8,562 bases of DNA. Source: Calditrichaceae bacterium (GTDB lineage Bacteria > Calditrichota > Calditrichia > Calditrichales > Calditrichaceae). Shown here piece by piece: positions 1 to 6,469 of this stretch (its first letter is position 1; the number at the start of each line of letters is the position of its first letter). The position numbers were made by a program, and so were the translations under genes. Location: contig JAUXGF010000091.1 in the NCBI GenBank assembly GCA_030622395.1, positions 1-8,562 of the forward strand, written 5' to 3'. Below the pieces are notes generated by a model. That model was not told where the DNA came from, made no database searches, and saw nothing but the letters and a program-made list of their open reading frames with translations.

Positions 1-561
1 AACTGGAAACGTCCCAGTTGGGAAGTCGCCACTTTAATGCAATTATTAGTGACTACAATCCACAAGCAAATAGACCGTTTAATAAAACAAAACGTTCAGA
101 TCCGCACTATTGGAAGTCTTAATAAGCTGCCGGATTTTGCACGTAAAACTATGGATTATGCTGTTAAACAAACAGAAAAGAATACAGGTTTAATCTTAAA
201 TGTCGCCCTAAGCTATGGAGGCAGGCAGGAAATAGTCAAGGCTTTTAAAAATCTTGCCCGGCAAATTAAAGATGGCGAAATTCAACCTGATGATATTGAT
301 GATCAAGTTATTGCCAGCCAATTAGATACTGCCGGTCAGCCCGATCCTGATTTAGTTATTCGTACAGGCGGCGAATTTCGGATAAGTAATTTCTTGCTAT
401 GGCAAATCGCTTATTCAGAAGTTTATGTAACAGAAGCTTCCTGGCCGGAATTTAGAAAACCACAATTAATTGAAGCTTTATGGAACTACCTCCACCGTGA
501 ACGCCGTTTCGGCATGGTTAGCGAGCAAATCCAGGCGAAAGCGGCCTTACAAAATGCGTAA
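1..561 (+). CDS. uppS: Undecaprenyl diphosphate synthase (isoprenyl transferase), 5' end missing
   Basis: Cis-prenyltransferase that condenses isopentenyl diphosphate onto farnesyl diphosphate to make the C55 lipid carrier for peptidoglycan and other envelope glycans; it acts in the cytosol at the membrane surface. The frame is open from base 1 and begins NWKRP..EV..LM, which matches the conserved ENWKRP segment of the family. The ATG at 37 is therefore an internal methionine, not the start. The 186 residues seen compare with about 240-250 for the family, so roughly 60 N-terminal residues are missing, including the catalytic Asp of the DGNGRWA motif. Visible motifs are SYGGRQEI (about residues 71-78) and the C-terminal signature RTGGEFRISNFLLWQ..YSE (from residue 121), which binds isopentenyl diphosphate and closes the dimer. 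The C-terminal RERRFG is also typical. The stop overlaps the next start by one base (TAATG), indicating coupled translation. The family assignment is firm. Confidence 0.95.
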   Translation, partial: NWKRPSWEVATLMQLLVTTIHKQIDRLIKQNVQIRTIGSLNKLPDFARKTMDYAVKQTEKNTGLILNVALSYGGRQEIVKAFKNLARQIKDGEIQPDDIDDQVIASQLDTAGQPDPDLVIRTGGEFRISNFLLWQIAYSEVYVTEASWPEFRKPQLIEALWNYLHRERRFGMVSEQIQAKAALQNA

Positions 562-983
562 TGATAAAAAAACCAAAAGAAAACCTCCAACAACTTAAGC
601 ACTATACCATAACAGCAAAATCTTTTATCAGGGCTTTTTGGAGAACAATATTAACCTGGGTTGTTATTGTTACCTTTGTTGTTATTGCCATTAACTATAA
701 TGTTGACAAAACCGTTATCGGCGGCGCTGTTGTTATATTCGGTATAATTTCACAGGCGTTTATCGGTCTTTTAAACATTATAGGATTGATACCAATTTTA
801 GGGCCGATTATTGCAAAAGTGCTTGCGCTTCCCTTCTTTTGGCTAATTAATGCTTTAGGATACTTTGTATCTGTTTTAGCCATTAAACGCGGTTACACAA
901 AAGAGGTTGTTAATTACCGGATTTTAACTGTAGTCCTTTTAACAGGAATTGTTATAGGATTTATATTAGGTAAAATCATTTAA
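561..983 (+). CDS. Small integral membrane protein, function unknown
   Basis: I do not recognise this 140-residue protein. It has a basic, polar N-terminus (about residues 1-24, many Lys) followed by hydrophobic segments at roughly 27-45, 52-73, 75-109 (interrupted by Pro and Gly, probably two passes or a re-entrant hairpin) and 120-138, which suggests about four membrane spans. A Gly/Pro/Ile-rich stretch, GLIPILGPI (residues 75-83), sits mid-membrane. A short basic loop, KRGYTKEVVNYR (109-120), precedes the last span. No enzyme motif or Cys/His metal site is visible. The ATG overlaps the uppS stop by one base and has no clear Shine-Dalgarno of its own, so it is probably translated by coupling; folC follows after 9 bases. 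The context suggests co-transcription with a lipid-carrier gene, but a role in envelope biogenesis is only a guess. The open frame and spacing make it a credible gene. Confidence 0.75.
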   Translation: MIKKPKENLQQLKHYTITAKSFIRAFWRTILTWVVIVTFVVIAINYNVDKTVIGGAVVIFGIISQAFIGLLNIIGLIPILGPIIAKVLALPFFWLINALGYFVSVLAIKRGYTKEVVNYRILTVVLLTGIVIGFILGKII

Positions 984-992
984 TTTTCCTAC

Positions 993-2270
993 ATGCCCGA
1001 ATACAACAAAGTAATTTCAGAAATTTACGACCTGCAGCAATTCGCAATTAAATTAGGTCTTAAAAATATAAATGCGATTTGTAGTTCTCTTTCTGATCCA
1101 CATAACTCATACCCGGTTATTCATGTTGCGGGTACAAACGGTAAGGGTTCAACATCCTTTTTTATATCACAGATACTGCGGGCAATGGGCTTAAAAACCG
1201 GTCTTTTTACCAGCCCGCATTTAGTAGATTTTCGTGAACGGATATGCGTTAACGGCTTAATGATTGAAGAACGGTTTATAATTGATTTCTGGAAACGCGT
1301 TAAAAATTTAGTTTTGGAACGAAAGGCAACTTTTTTCGACACAACCACCGCTTTAGCTTTTGATTATTTTCGCGCGGCAGGCGTTGATGTGGCGGTAATT
1401 GAAACCGGACTCGGCGGGAGGCTGGATTCAACAAATATTGTAAATCCGGATATCGCTGTTATAACGCCGATCAATCTTGATCATGAAAAACAACTCGGAA
1501 ATTCATTAAAAGAAATTTCCGCTGAGAAAGCCGGTATTATCAAAAAAGGATGCGCTGTATTTTCGGCTGATCAGCATAAAAGCGCTTTAATATCACTTAG
1601 AAAAAAGTTGTCTTCATCAAACCGTTTTTTTTATTTAAGTGATTGTATTTCTTACTCGTTTAAGCGGCTTTCACTGGATAGTACGATATTTGATCTGGAT
1701 GATAAACTTAATAATGTAAAGTATGAAAATTTAAAATGCAGACAAATCGGCGATTTTCAGGTTCAAAATATTGCTTTAGCGTACCTTGTCAGCCGGACAT
1801 ATTTACAAAAACGGCAAGTATCTTTTTCTGACGCCGCTTTCAAAAATGCGATAGCATCTTCGATCTGGTCGGGGCGCTTGCAGTGTATACAAAAAAATCC
1901 AAATATATTTTTTGACGTCAGCCACAATGCGGAGGGAATTAAAAGGACAGTAAATTTTTTAAGATCGTTTGTAAAACAGAATGAGCTAACGCTGCTTATC
2001 GGAATGGTAAAGGATAAGAATTACCAAACAATTGCTAATTTTCTTACACGTCAAGCTAAGCTTATCGTTATTACAGAACCTGATACTCATCGGAAATTGG
2101 ACGGGACATTGCTTGTTGAAGCATTCAGGAAAAACAATCAAAAAACAATTTTTATTAAAGATTTGTTTAAGGCGTTCGATCTTTGTAAAGACAAGATTAA
2201 CCCAAATGAAACACTATTGGTAATTGGCAGCCATTATCTAATCGGGGCTTTATCAGGAAGTTTAAATTAG
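993..2270 (+). CDS. folC: Bifunctional folylpolyglutamate synthase / dihydrofolate synthase
   Basis: ATP-dependent Mur-ligase-family enzyme that adds L-glutamate to dihydropteroate and then extends the gamma-glutamyl tail of folates, retaining them in the cytosol. At 425 residues it has the usual length. The N-terminal domain has the P-loop GTNGKGST (47-54), TSPH (73-76), the ETGLGGRLDSTN segment (137-148), TPINLDHEKQLG (158-169) and EKAGIIKKG (178-186), whose Lys179 aligns with the carbamylated lysine of Mur-type ligases. The C-terminal domain starts near GRLQ (294-297), and DVSHN (308-312) occupies the usual DGAHN site: Asp, His and Asn are kept but GA has become VS. IGMVKDKN (336-343) and GSHYLIG (412-418) close the protein. 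The ATG at 993 fits the normal N-terminus, which begins just before the ..LQQFAIKLGL helix; the Shine-Dalgarno is poor, in line with translation from an upstream operon. A promoter begins immediately after the stop. Dual versus single activity cannot be told from sequence. Confidence 0.95.
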   Translation: MPEYNKVISEIYDLQQFAIKLGLKNINAICSSLSDPHNSYPVIHVAGTNGKGSTSFFISQILRAMGLKTGLFTSPHLVDFRERICVNGLMIEERFIIDFWKRVKNLVLERKATFFDTTTALAFDYFRAAGVDVAVIETGLGGRLDSTNIVNPDIAVITPINLDHEKQLGNSLKEISAEKAGIIKKGCAVFSADQHKSALISLRKKLSSSNRFFYLSDCISYSFKRLSLDSTIFDLDDKLNNVKYENLKCRQIGDFQVQNIALAYLVSRTYLQKRQVSFSDAAFKNAIASSIWSGRLQCIQKNPNIFFDVSHNAEGIKRTVNFLRSFVKQNELTLLIGMVKDKNYQTIANFLTRQAKLIVITEPDTHRKLDGTLLVEAFRKNNQKTIFIKDLFKAFDLCKDKINPNETLLVIGSHYLIGALSGSLN

Positions 2271-2271
2271 A

Positions 2272-2300
2272 TTGACATACCGCTAAAACGTAACTATATT
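2272..2300 (+). promoter_or_regulatory. Sigma70-type promoter for rho
   Basis: TTGACA at 2272-2277, a 17-base spacer, then TATATT at 2295-2300. The -35 box is a perfect consensus and the -10 box matches five of six bases. It starts two bases after the folC stop codon and lies upstream of rho, so it should initiate near 2307 and give a leader of about 120 bases. Confidence 0.75.
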
Positions 2301-2306
2301 TAAACA

Positions 2307-2428
2307 TCTTTTTATCATAAGCGTCCTGATTATTATTTACTTCCCTTAATAAATATAAATCATGTTGTAAATACATCAATATAAGTTAACCCGGAAAATA
2401 ATACATTTTAAAATAAGAGGTTTTAAGT
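2307..2428 (+). promoter_or_regulatory. rho 5' leader
   Basis: AT-rich untranslated stretch between the predicted start of transcription and the rho ATG. I see no strong hairpin with a U-run and no C-rich rut-like tract, so attenuation of the kind known for E. coli rho is not evident from sequence. A Shine-Dalgarno AGAGG at 2416-2420 lies 8 bases before the ATG. Confidence 0.4.
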
Positions 2429-3679
2429 ATGCTGGATATTGAAAATTTAAAAGAAAAAAAAAGTAGTGAATTATCTCAAATTGCTCAAGAAATGAACATA
2501 AGCGGCTTCTCCGGTCTAAAAAAGTCTGAATTGATTTTTCGAATACTTGAAGAGCAAACCGCCCAGGAAGGTCTTATATTCTCAAAAGGCGTATTAGAAA
2601 TTCTGCCCGATGGTTACGGCTTTCTTCGTTCTCAAAATTATAGTTATCTGCCCGGGCCGGATGACATCTATATTTCACCTTCGCAAATAAAGCGTTTTGG
2701 ACTTAGAACAGGCGATACGGTAACCGGTCAAATCCGTCCTCCAAAAGATAACGAACGCTTTTTTGCTTTACTCCGTGTAGAAGCCGTTAATTTTGAAGCT
2801 CCTGAAAAAGCGCGCACACGCAACCTTTTTGATACATTAACGCCGCTCTATCCTGATGAACGCGTAAATTTAGAAACTATTCGGAAAGATTACTCTACCC
2901 GGATTATGGATCTTTTAACACCAATTGGATTGGGGCAGCGTGGTTTGATTGTCGCCCAGCCGCGTACAGGTAAAACAATTATACTACAAAAAATTGCCAA
3001 CGCGATTACTAAAAATCATCCCGATATAGAGTTAATGGTTCTTCTTATTGACGAACGACCTGAGGAAGTAACGGATATGGAGCGGTCGGTTAATGCAGAA
3101 GTTGTCAGTTCTACTTTTGACGAGCCTGCCGAACGTCATGTTCAGGTGGCGAATATGGTTCTTGAAAAGGCAAAGCGGCTTGTCGAATATAAAAAAGACG
3201 TGGTTATTCTTTTGGATAGTATTACCCGTCTTGCCAGAGCTCATAATACAGTTGTGCCGCACAGCGGTAAAATTCTTTCCGGCGGCGTTGACTCTAACGC
3301 TCTTCAAAAACCAAAACGCTTTTTTGGTTCAGCCAGAAATGTGGAAGAAGGGGGCAGCTTAACCATTATGGCAACAGCCCTTGTTGATACCGGTTCTCGT
3401 ATGGATGAGGTTATTTTTGAGGAATTTAAAGGAACCGGTAATATGGAGCTTGTTTTAGACCGCCGTCTTACCGACCGCAGAATATTCCCATCTATTGACA
3501 TTAATAAATCCGGAACGCGTAAAGAAGAATTGCTGCTCAGTCGTGAAGAATTGGCACGCCTTTGGATTTTAAGAAAATTATTAAATGAAATGAACATTAT
3601 CGAAGCTATGGAATTTCTTTTAGACAAGATGAGCGAAACCAAAACCAATAAAGATTTCTTGAGATCTATGAACACATAA
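2429..3679 (+). CDS. rho: Transcription termination factor Rho
   Basis: Hexameric ring RNA helicase/ATPase that loads on nascent RNA and terminates transcription. At 416 residues it is close to E. coli Rho (419) and lacks the long N-terminal insertions of some lineages. Residues 1-45 form the helical Rho N domain. About 50-120 is the OB-fold primary RNA site ([14 protein letters not shown], 54-67; [12 protein letters not shown], 76-87). [15 protein letters not shown] (169-183) carries the Walker A loop, with RTGKT in place of the KAGKT of E. coli. LIDERPEEV (206-214) holds the catalytic Glu. [16 protein letters not shown] (258-273) is Walker B, with Asp263 corresponding to E. coli Asp265. [13 protein letters not shown] (279-291) is the Q-loop and FKGTGNMEL (333-341) the R-loop region. 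SGTRKEELL (361-369) includes the arginine finger Arg364. All active-site features are present. It has its own promoter and leader; rpmE follows after 75 bases with no terminator seen between. Confidence 0.98.
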   Translation: MLDIENLKEKKSSELSQIAQEMNISGFSGLKKSELIFRILEEQTAQEGLIFSKGVLEILPDGYGFLRSQNYSYLPGPDDIYISPSQIKRFGLRTGDTVTGQIRPPKDNERFFALLRVEAVNFEAPEKARTRNLFDTLTPLYPDERVNLETIRKDYSTRIMDLLTPIGLGQRGLIVAQPRTGKTIILQKIANAITKNHPDIELMVLLIDERPEEVTDMERSVNAEVVSSTFDEPAERHVQVANMVLEKAKRLVEYKKDVVILLDSITRLARAHNTVVPHSGKILSGGVDSNALQKPKRFFGSARNVEEGGSLTIMATALVDTGSRMDEVIFEEFKGTGNMELVLDRRLTDRRIFPSIDINKSGTRKEELLLSREELARLWILRKLLNEMNIIEAMEFLLDKMSETKTNKDFLRSMNT

Positions 3680-3740
3680 TTTAATCCTTGAATTACTTAA
3701 AAAAATATGTTACATTTCAAGACTTAATATTTATGGTTCT

Positions 3741-3748
3741 AAGGAGGT
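3741..3748 (+). promoter_or_regulatory. Strong Shine-Dalgarno for rpmE
   Basis: AAGGAGGT lies 6 bases before a GTG codon. It is nearly a full match to the anti-Shine-Dalgarno and fixes GTG at 3755 as the start despite the non-ATG codon. Strong initiation fits a ribosomal protein gene. Confidence 0.85.
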
Positions 3749-3754
3749 AAAAAC

Positions 3755-3955
3755 GTGAAAAAAGGCATTCATCCTGAGTATAAATTAGGGACCGTTACCT
3801 GCGCGTGCGGTAATTCTTTCCAGACGCATTCGGCAGCCGGCGATATGAAGGTAGAGATTTGCTCAAATTGTCATCCATTTTATACAGGAAAACAAAAATT
3901 GATTGACTCTGCGGGTCGTGTAGAAAAATTCCTAAAAAAATACAACAGAAAATAG
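3755..3955 (+). CDS. rpmE: 50S ribosomal protein L31, zinc-binding type
   Basis: Small protein of the large ribosomal subunit that helps bridge the two subunits. At 66 residues it has normal length. It begins MKKGIHPEY, the usual L31 start, and carries the four zinc cysteines: Cys16 and Cys18 (CAC) with Cys36 and Cys39 (CSNC). It is therefore the zinc-containing form rather than the cysteine-free paralogue used during zinc starvation. [20 protein letters not shown] (40-59) is the family's most conserved segment. The start is GTG with a near-consensus Shine-Dalgarno. It lies 75 bases after rho and is followed by a strong intrinsic terminator; a rho-rpmE neighbourhood is common in bacteria. A weak promoter-like pair (TTGAAT 3688-3693, TACATT 3711-3716) lies in the gap, so it may also be transcribed on its own. 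Confidence 0.97.
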   Translation: MKKGIHPEYKLGTVTCACGNSFQTHSAAGDMKVEICSNCHPFYTGKQKLIDSAGRVEKFLKKYNRK

Positions 3956-3990
3956 TTGTCCGCTTTGGGACGGCATTTAGTATATTTACA

Positions 3991-4033
3991 AAACGGGATG
4001 ACATGGGTTTAACCAATCATTCCGTTTTTTTTT
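3991..4033 (+). terminator. Intrinsic terminator after rpmE
   Basis: Arms at 3991-4001 and 4017-4027 form an 11-bp stem with one G-U pair (AAACGGGATGA with TCATTCCGTTT) and a 15-base loop. A run of nine T residues spans 4025-4033. It lies about 35 bases after the rpmE stop and should end the rho-rpmE transcript. Confidence 0.9.
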
Positions 4034-4036
4034 ACT

Positions 4037-4110
4037 CACCCCCTAAATCCCCCTCTCTTTAAGAAATAGAGGGGGACTTGGAATTCCCCTCTTGAGAGGG
4101 GTTAGGGGTG
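4037..4110. repeat. Nested palindromic intergenic element, copy A
   Basis: Outer arms CACCCCCTAA (4037-4046) and TTAGGGGTG (4102-4110) are inverted, with one extra C on the left. They enclose two hairpins. The first pairs CCCCCTCT (4049-4056) with AGAGGGGG (4068-4075). The second pairs CCCCTC (4086-4091) with GAGGGG (4096-4101) around a TTGA loop. The predicted fold is a three-way cruciform or clover-like structure. It contains no open frame. The shape resembles REP/MITE-like dispersed repeats, but other copies cannot be counted from this window. Confidence 0.7.
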
Positions 4111-4146
4111 TGTTTGTATTTTTACAGCCCCTGTCCCAGACATCCC

Positions 4147-4210
4147 GACAATTCGGGGCTAACCCCCTTTTCTAAGGGGAAATAGACTTTTCCCGATTTA
4201 GGGGATTGTC
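4147..4210. repeat. Nested palindromic intergenic element, copy B
   Basis: Outer arms GACAAT (4147-4152) and ATTGTC (4205-4210) are exact inverted repeats. CTAA (4159-4162) faces TTA (4198-4200) further in. An inner hairpin pairs CCCCTT (4164-4169) with AAGGGG (4174-4179) around TTCT. CCCGA/TCGGG (4144-4148 and 4153-4157) gives a competing small hairpin, and AGCCCC (4126-4131) can pair with GGGGCT (4155-4160). The inner CTAACCCCC...AAGGGGAAA module resembles the right half of copy A read on the other strand (CTAACCCCTCTC...GAGGGGAA). The two elements therefore look related, with modules in opposite orientation. Confidence 0.5.
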
Positions 4211-4256
4211 CCGATAAGTTGAGATAAAATTTATATAAAAGGAAGTTGTTGTTTTT

Positions 4257-5282
4257 ATGAATAATAATACTGAAGAAAAAATTATGCCGGTTGGCGGGCA
4301 GGCAGTTATTGAGGGCGTGATGATGCGCTCGCCGAAGCGCGTTGCCACTGCCGTACGCAGAACTAACGGTAATATTGAAGTTAAAGTTCAGGAATATGAA
4401 TCCCTGACTAAAAGAAAAAAATATTTAAATATTCCTATTTTCCGCGGGGCGGTCACTCTTATTGAAGTAATGGTTTTAGGCATTAAAACTTTACAATGGT
4501 CTGCTGAAAAGGCAATGGATGATATTGAAGCCGAGGAAATCGCTTCAGGTAAAAAAAGTAAAAAGAAAGTTGAAAAGAAAAATAAAAAGTCAGGCATGTC
4601 GACTTTTAGCGCAGTATTTTCAATCGGAATAGCTTTAATTATCGGTATCGGAGCGTTTTTCGTTTTGCCTTTATATTTAACCACCACTGTTTTCAGCATA
4701 GAAAAACAAGCGTTAGCTTTTAATTTTGTCGCCGGCGGTATCCGTATCATTTTTTTCCTGTTATATGTTTGGGGTATTTCTTTTATGAAAGATGTAAAAC
4801 GGTTATTTGAATATCACGGCGCCGAGCATAAAACTATTTTTGCCTTTGAAGATAAAGTAGTTTTATCGCCCCATAACGCTCAAAAATATATAACTTATCA
4901 TCCACGCTGCGGCACGAGTTTCTTGGTTATCGTTATGTTAGTCAGCTTAATATTTTTTGCTTTTGTAGATACATTAATTCTACATTGGCTGGGACATATT
5001 TCTTTCGTAATCCGTATTTCGACGCATTTACCGTTGATCCCAATAGTAGGCGGGATAAGCTATGAGGCTTTAAAAGCTTCCGCAAAAAATATAGACAGCC
5101 CGATTGTACGGGCTTTAATAGCGCCCGGCTTAGGCTTGCAGCGTATTACCACCAGCCAGCCGGACGAGCGGCAGCTCGAAGTAAGTATTACAGCATTAAA
5201 AGCCGCCCTTGGAGAAGATTATAAAGATGAATTAGCCGCCGAGCCGGTAATTGAATCGGAAGTTGTTATAGCTTCTGCATAG
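4257..5282 (+). CDS. yqhQ: YqhQ-family (DUF1385) integral membrane protein
   Basis: Member of the DUF1385/YqhQ family, whose biochemical function is not established to my knowledge. The signature PVGGQAVIEGVMMRSP (11-26) follows a short polar start and supports the ATG at 4257; GGAAG at 4241-4245, 11 bases before it, is a modest Shine-Dalgarno. Next come RGAVTLIEVMVLGIKTL (63-79), a very Lys-rich linker (99-111), membrane segments at about 116-142, 156-176 and 220-246 and a more doubtful one near 258-270, with the conserved block FEYHGAEHKTIFAFE (184-198) and HPRCGTSFLV (215-224). The C-terminal ALIAPGLGLQRITTSQPDE (286-304) is also a family hallmark. The tail after 320 is acidic and unconserved. 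His and Cys in HGAEHK and HPRCGT could bind a metal or act catalytically, but this is inference. It is 341 residues, in the normal range, and prfA starts 9 bases later, a pairing seen in several phyla. Confidence 0.92.
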   Translation: MNNNTEEKIMPVGGQAVIEGVMMRSPKRVATAVRRTNGNIEVKVQEYESLTKRKKYLNIPIFRGAVTLIEVMVLGIKTLQWSAEKAMDDIEAEEIASGKKSKKKVEKKNKKSGMSTFSAVFSIGIALIIGIGAFFVLPLYLTTTVFSIEKQALAFNFVAGGIRIIFFLLYVWGISFMKDVKRLFEYHGAEHKTIFAFEDKVVLSPHNAQKYITYHPRCGTSFLVIVMLVSLIFFAFVDTLILHWLGHISFVIRISTHLPLIPIVGGISYEALKASAKNIDSPIVRALIAPGLGLQRITTSQPDERQLEVSITALKAALGEDYKDELAAEPVIESEVVIASA

Positions 5283-5286
5283 GAGA
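5281..5286 (+). promoter_or_regulatory. Shine-Dalgarno of prfA overlapping the yqhQ stop
   Basis: AGGAGA overlaps the last two bases of the yqhQ TAG and ends 5 bases before the prfA ATG at 5292. This arrangement favours translational coupling and shows the two genes form one transcript. Confidence 0.7.
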
Positions 5287-5291
5287 TATTA

Positions 5292-6362
5292 ATGAAGGAT
5301 AAAATATTAAAGCTAAATGAACGTTTAGAGAAATTAAATAAAGAATTATCCGATCCTGAAATTCATAATGACCAGAAACGTTTCAAAGAATTATCACGGG
5401 AGCATAATGAATTATCCAAAATTATGGAGATCGGTGAGCCGTACTTAAAAGTCCTTAATGATTATGAAGGCAATAAAGCTATAATTGATGAGAATGAAGA
5501 CGCTGAATTAGTTGAATTGGCGCGCTGCGAATTAACTGAGCTGCAAGAAACGATTACCGACTTTGAAGAAAAATTAAGATTTCTTCTTATCCCCACCCAT
5601 CCTGATGATTATAAAAACGCTATAATAGAAATCAGAGCCGGAACAGGCGGAGACGAAGCTGGAATATTTGCCGGGGATCTTTTCCGCATGTACTCCCGTT
5701 TTTGTGAAAACACAAAATATAAAACGGATATTATGAATTCAAATCACTCTGAACGCGGTGGTTTTAAGGAAGTTGTTTTTTCTGTTGAAGGAGCTAACGC
5801 TTACGGAACGCTGAAATATGAAAGCGGAGTGCATCGTGTGCAGCGTGTGCCGGAAACCGAAACACAGGGACGCGTGCATACATCCGCCGTTTCAGTAGTC
5901 GTGCTGCCGGAGGCGGAAGAAGTTGATATTGAAATTGATCCGAATGAACTGAGAGTCGATGTTTACCGGTCCAGCGGTCCCGGCGGGCAAAGCGTTAATA
6001 CAACTGATTCCGCGGTCCGTATTACACATATCCCTACGGGTTTAGTCGTTAGCTGTCAGGATGAAAAATCACAGTTAAAAAATAAAAATAAGGCGCTAAA
6101 AGTTTTGAGAACGCGTCTTTTAGATTTAGCTTTGTCCGAGCATAATTCGGCTATTGCCGCCCAGAGGAAATCTATAGTAGGAACAGGGGATAGAAGCGCA
6201 AAAATCCGCACCTATAATTTCCCCCAGGGCAGGGTAACCGACCACCGTATAAATTTAACGCTGTACAAATTAGACAGGATAATGGAAGGCGATATTCAGG
6301 AGTTGATCGAAGCTTTACAATTAGCGGAAAGAGCGGAACTCTTAGAAGAAATATCAAAATAG
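5292..6362 (+). CDS. prfA: Peptide chain release factor 1 (RF1)
   Basis: Recognises UAA and UAG in the ribosomal A site and triggers hydrolysis of peptidyl-tRNA. It is 356 residues long, typical for RF1. The N-terminal coiled-coil domain spans about 1-95. [22 protein letters not shown] (113-134) opens the central domain. The codon-recognition tripeptide is Pro187-Glu188-Thr189 (PxT, which marks RF1 rather than RF2 with SPF), followed by HTSA (196-199). The catalytic GGQ is at 231-233 within [18 protein letters not shown], and its glutamine is the usual site of methylation by Prm[17 protein letters not shown] (304-319) is the conserved C-terminal block. The ATG has a good Shine-Dalgarno. No frameshift is seen, as expected for RF1. 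prmC does not follow; the next gene is convergent and unrelated. Confidence 0.98.
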   Translation: MKDKILKLNERLEKLNKELSDPEIHNDQKRFKELSREHNELSKIMEIGEPYLKVLNDYEGNKAIIDENEDAELVELARCELTELQETITDFEEKLRFLLIPTHPDDYKNAIIEIRAGTGGDEAGIFAGDLFRMYSRFCENTKYKTDIMNSNHSERGGFKEVVFSVEGANAYGTLKYESGVHRVQRVPETETQGRVHTSAVSVVVLPEAEEVDIEIDPNELRVDVYRSSGPGGQSVNTTDSAVRITHIPTGLVVSCQDEKSQLKNKNKALKVLRTRLLDLALSEHNSAIAAQRKSIVGTGDRSAKIRTYNFPQGRVTDHRINLTLYKLDRIMEGDIQELIEALQLAERAELLEEISK

Positions 6363-6409
6363 TCCATTAAATACATGCCGGATTTAAAACAACCCGGACG
6401 TCGTGTTAA

Positions 6410-6464
6410 GGTAGGTTTAAGTGGGGGGCAGCCCCGCCACTCAGTGTTAGAATGCCCACCGACC
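6410..6464. repeat. Nested GC-rich palindrome between prfA and res
   Basis: The central hairpin at 6421-6440 pairs GTGGGGGG with CCCC-G-CCAC, giving eight pairs, one bulged G (6436) and a CAG loop. Outer arms GGTAGGT (6410-6416) and ACCGACC (6458-6464) pair with one mismatch. CACT-C-AGTG (6438-6446) is a further small palindrome. The base composition is far richer in G+C than the flanks. No U-run follows on either strand, so it is not a standard intrinsic terminator, though it sits where a bidirectional terminator of two convergent genes would be. It may equally be a dispersed repeat or the edge of an inserted segment. Confidence 0.5.
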
Positions 6465-6469
6465 CAATG

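Noticed and set aside
37..39. ATG as the start of uppS
   Set aside because: Codons before it encode the conserved NWKRP segment, so the gene begins outside the window.
3304..3675. Open frame of 123 codons on the - strand
   Set aside because: It is antisense to the conserved C-terminal half of rho, with no family resemblance or Shine-Dalgarno support.
3688..3716. Promoter for rpmE (TTGAAT, 17 bases, TACATT)
   Set aside because: Each box matches only four of six consensus bases in an AT-rich spacer, so it is too weak to list as a feature.
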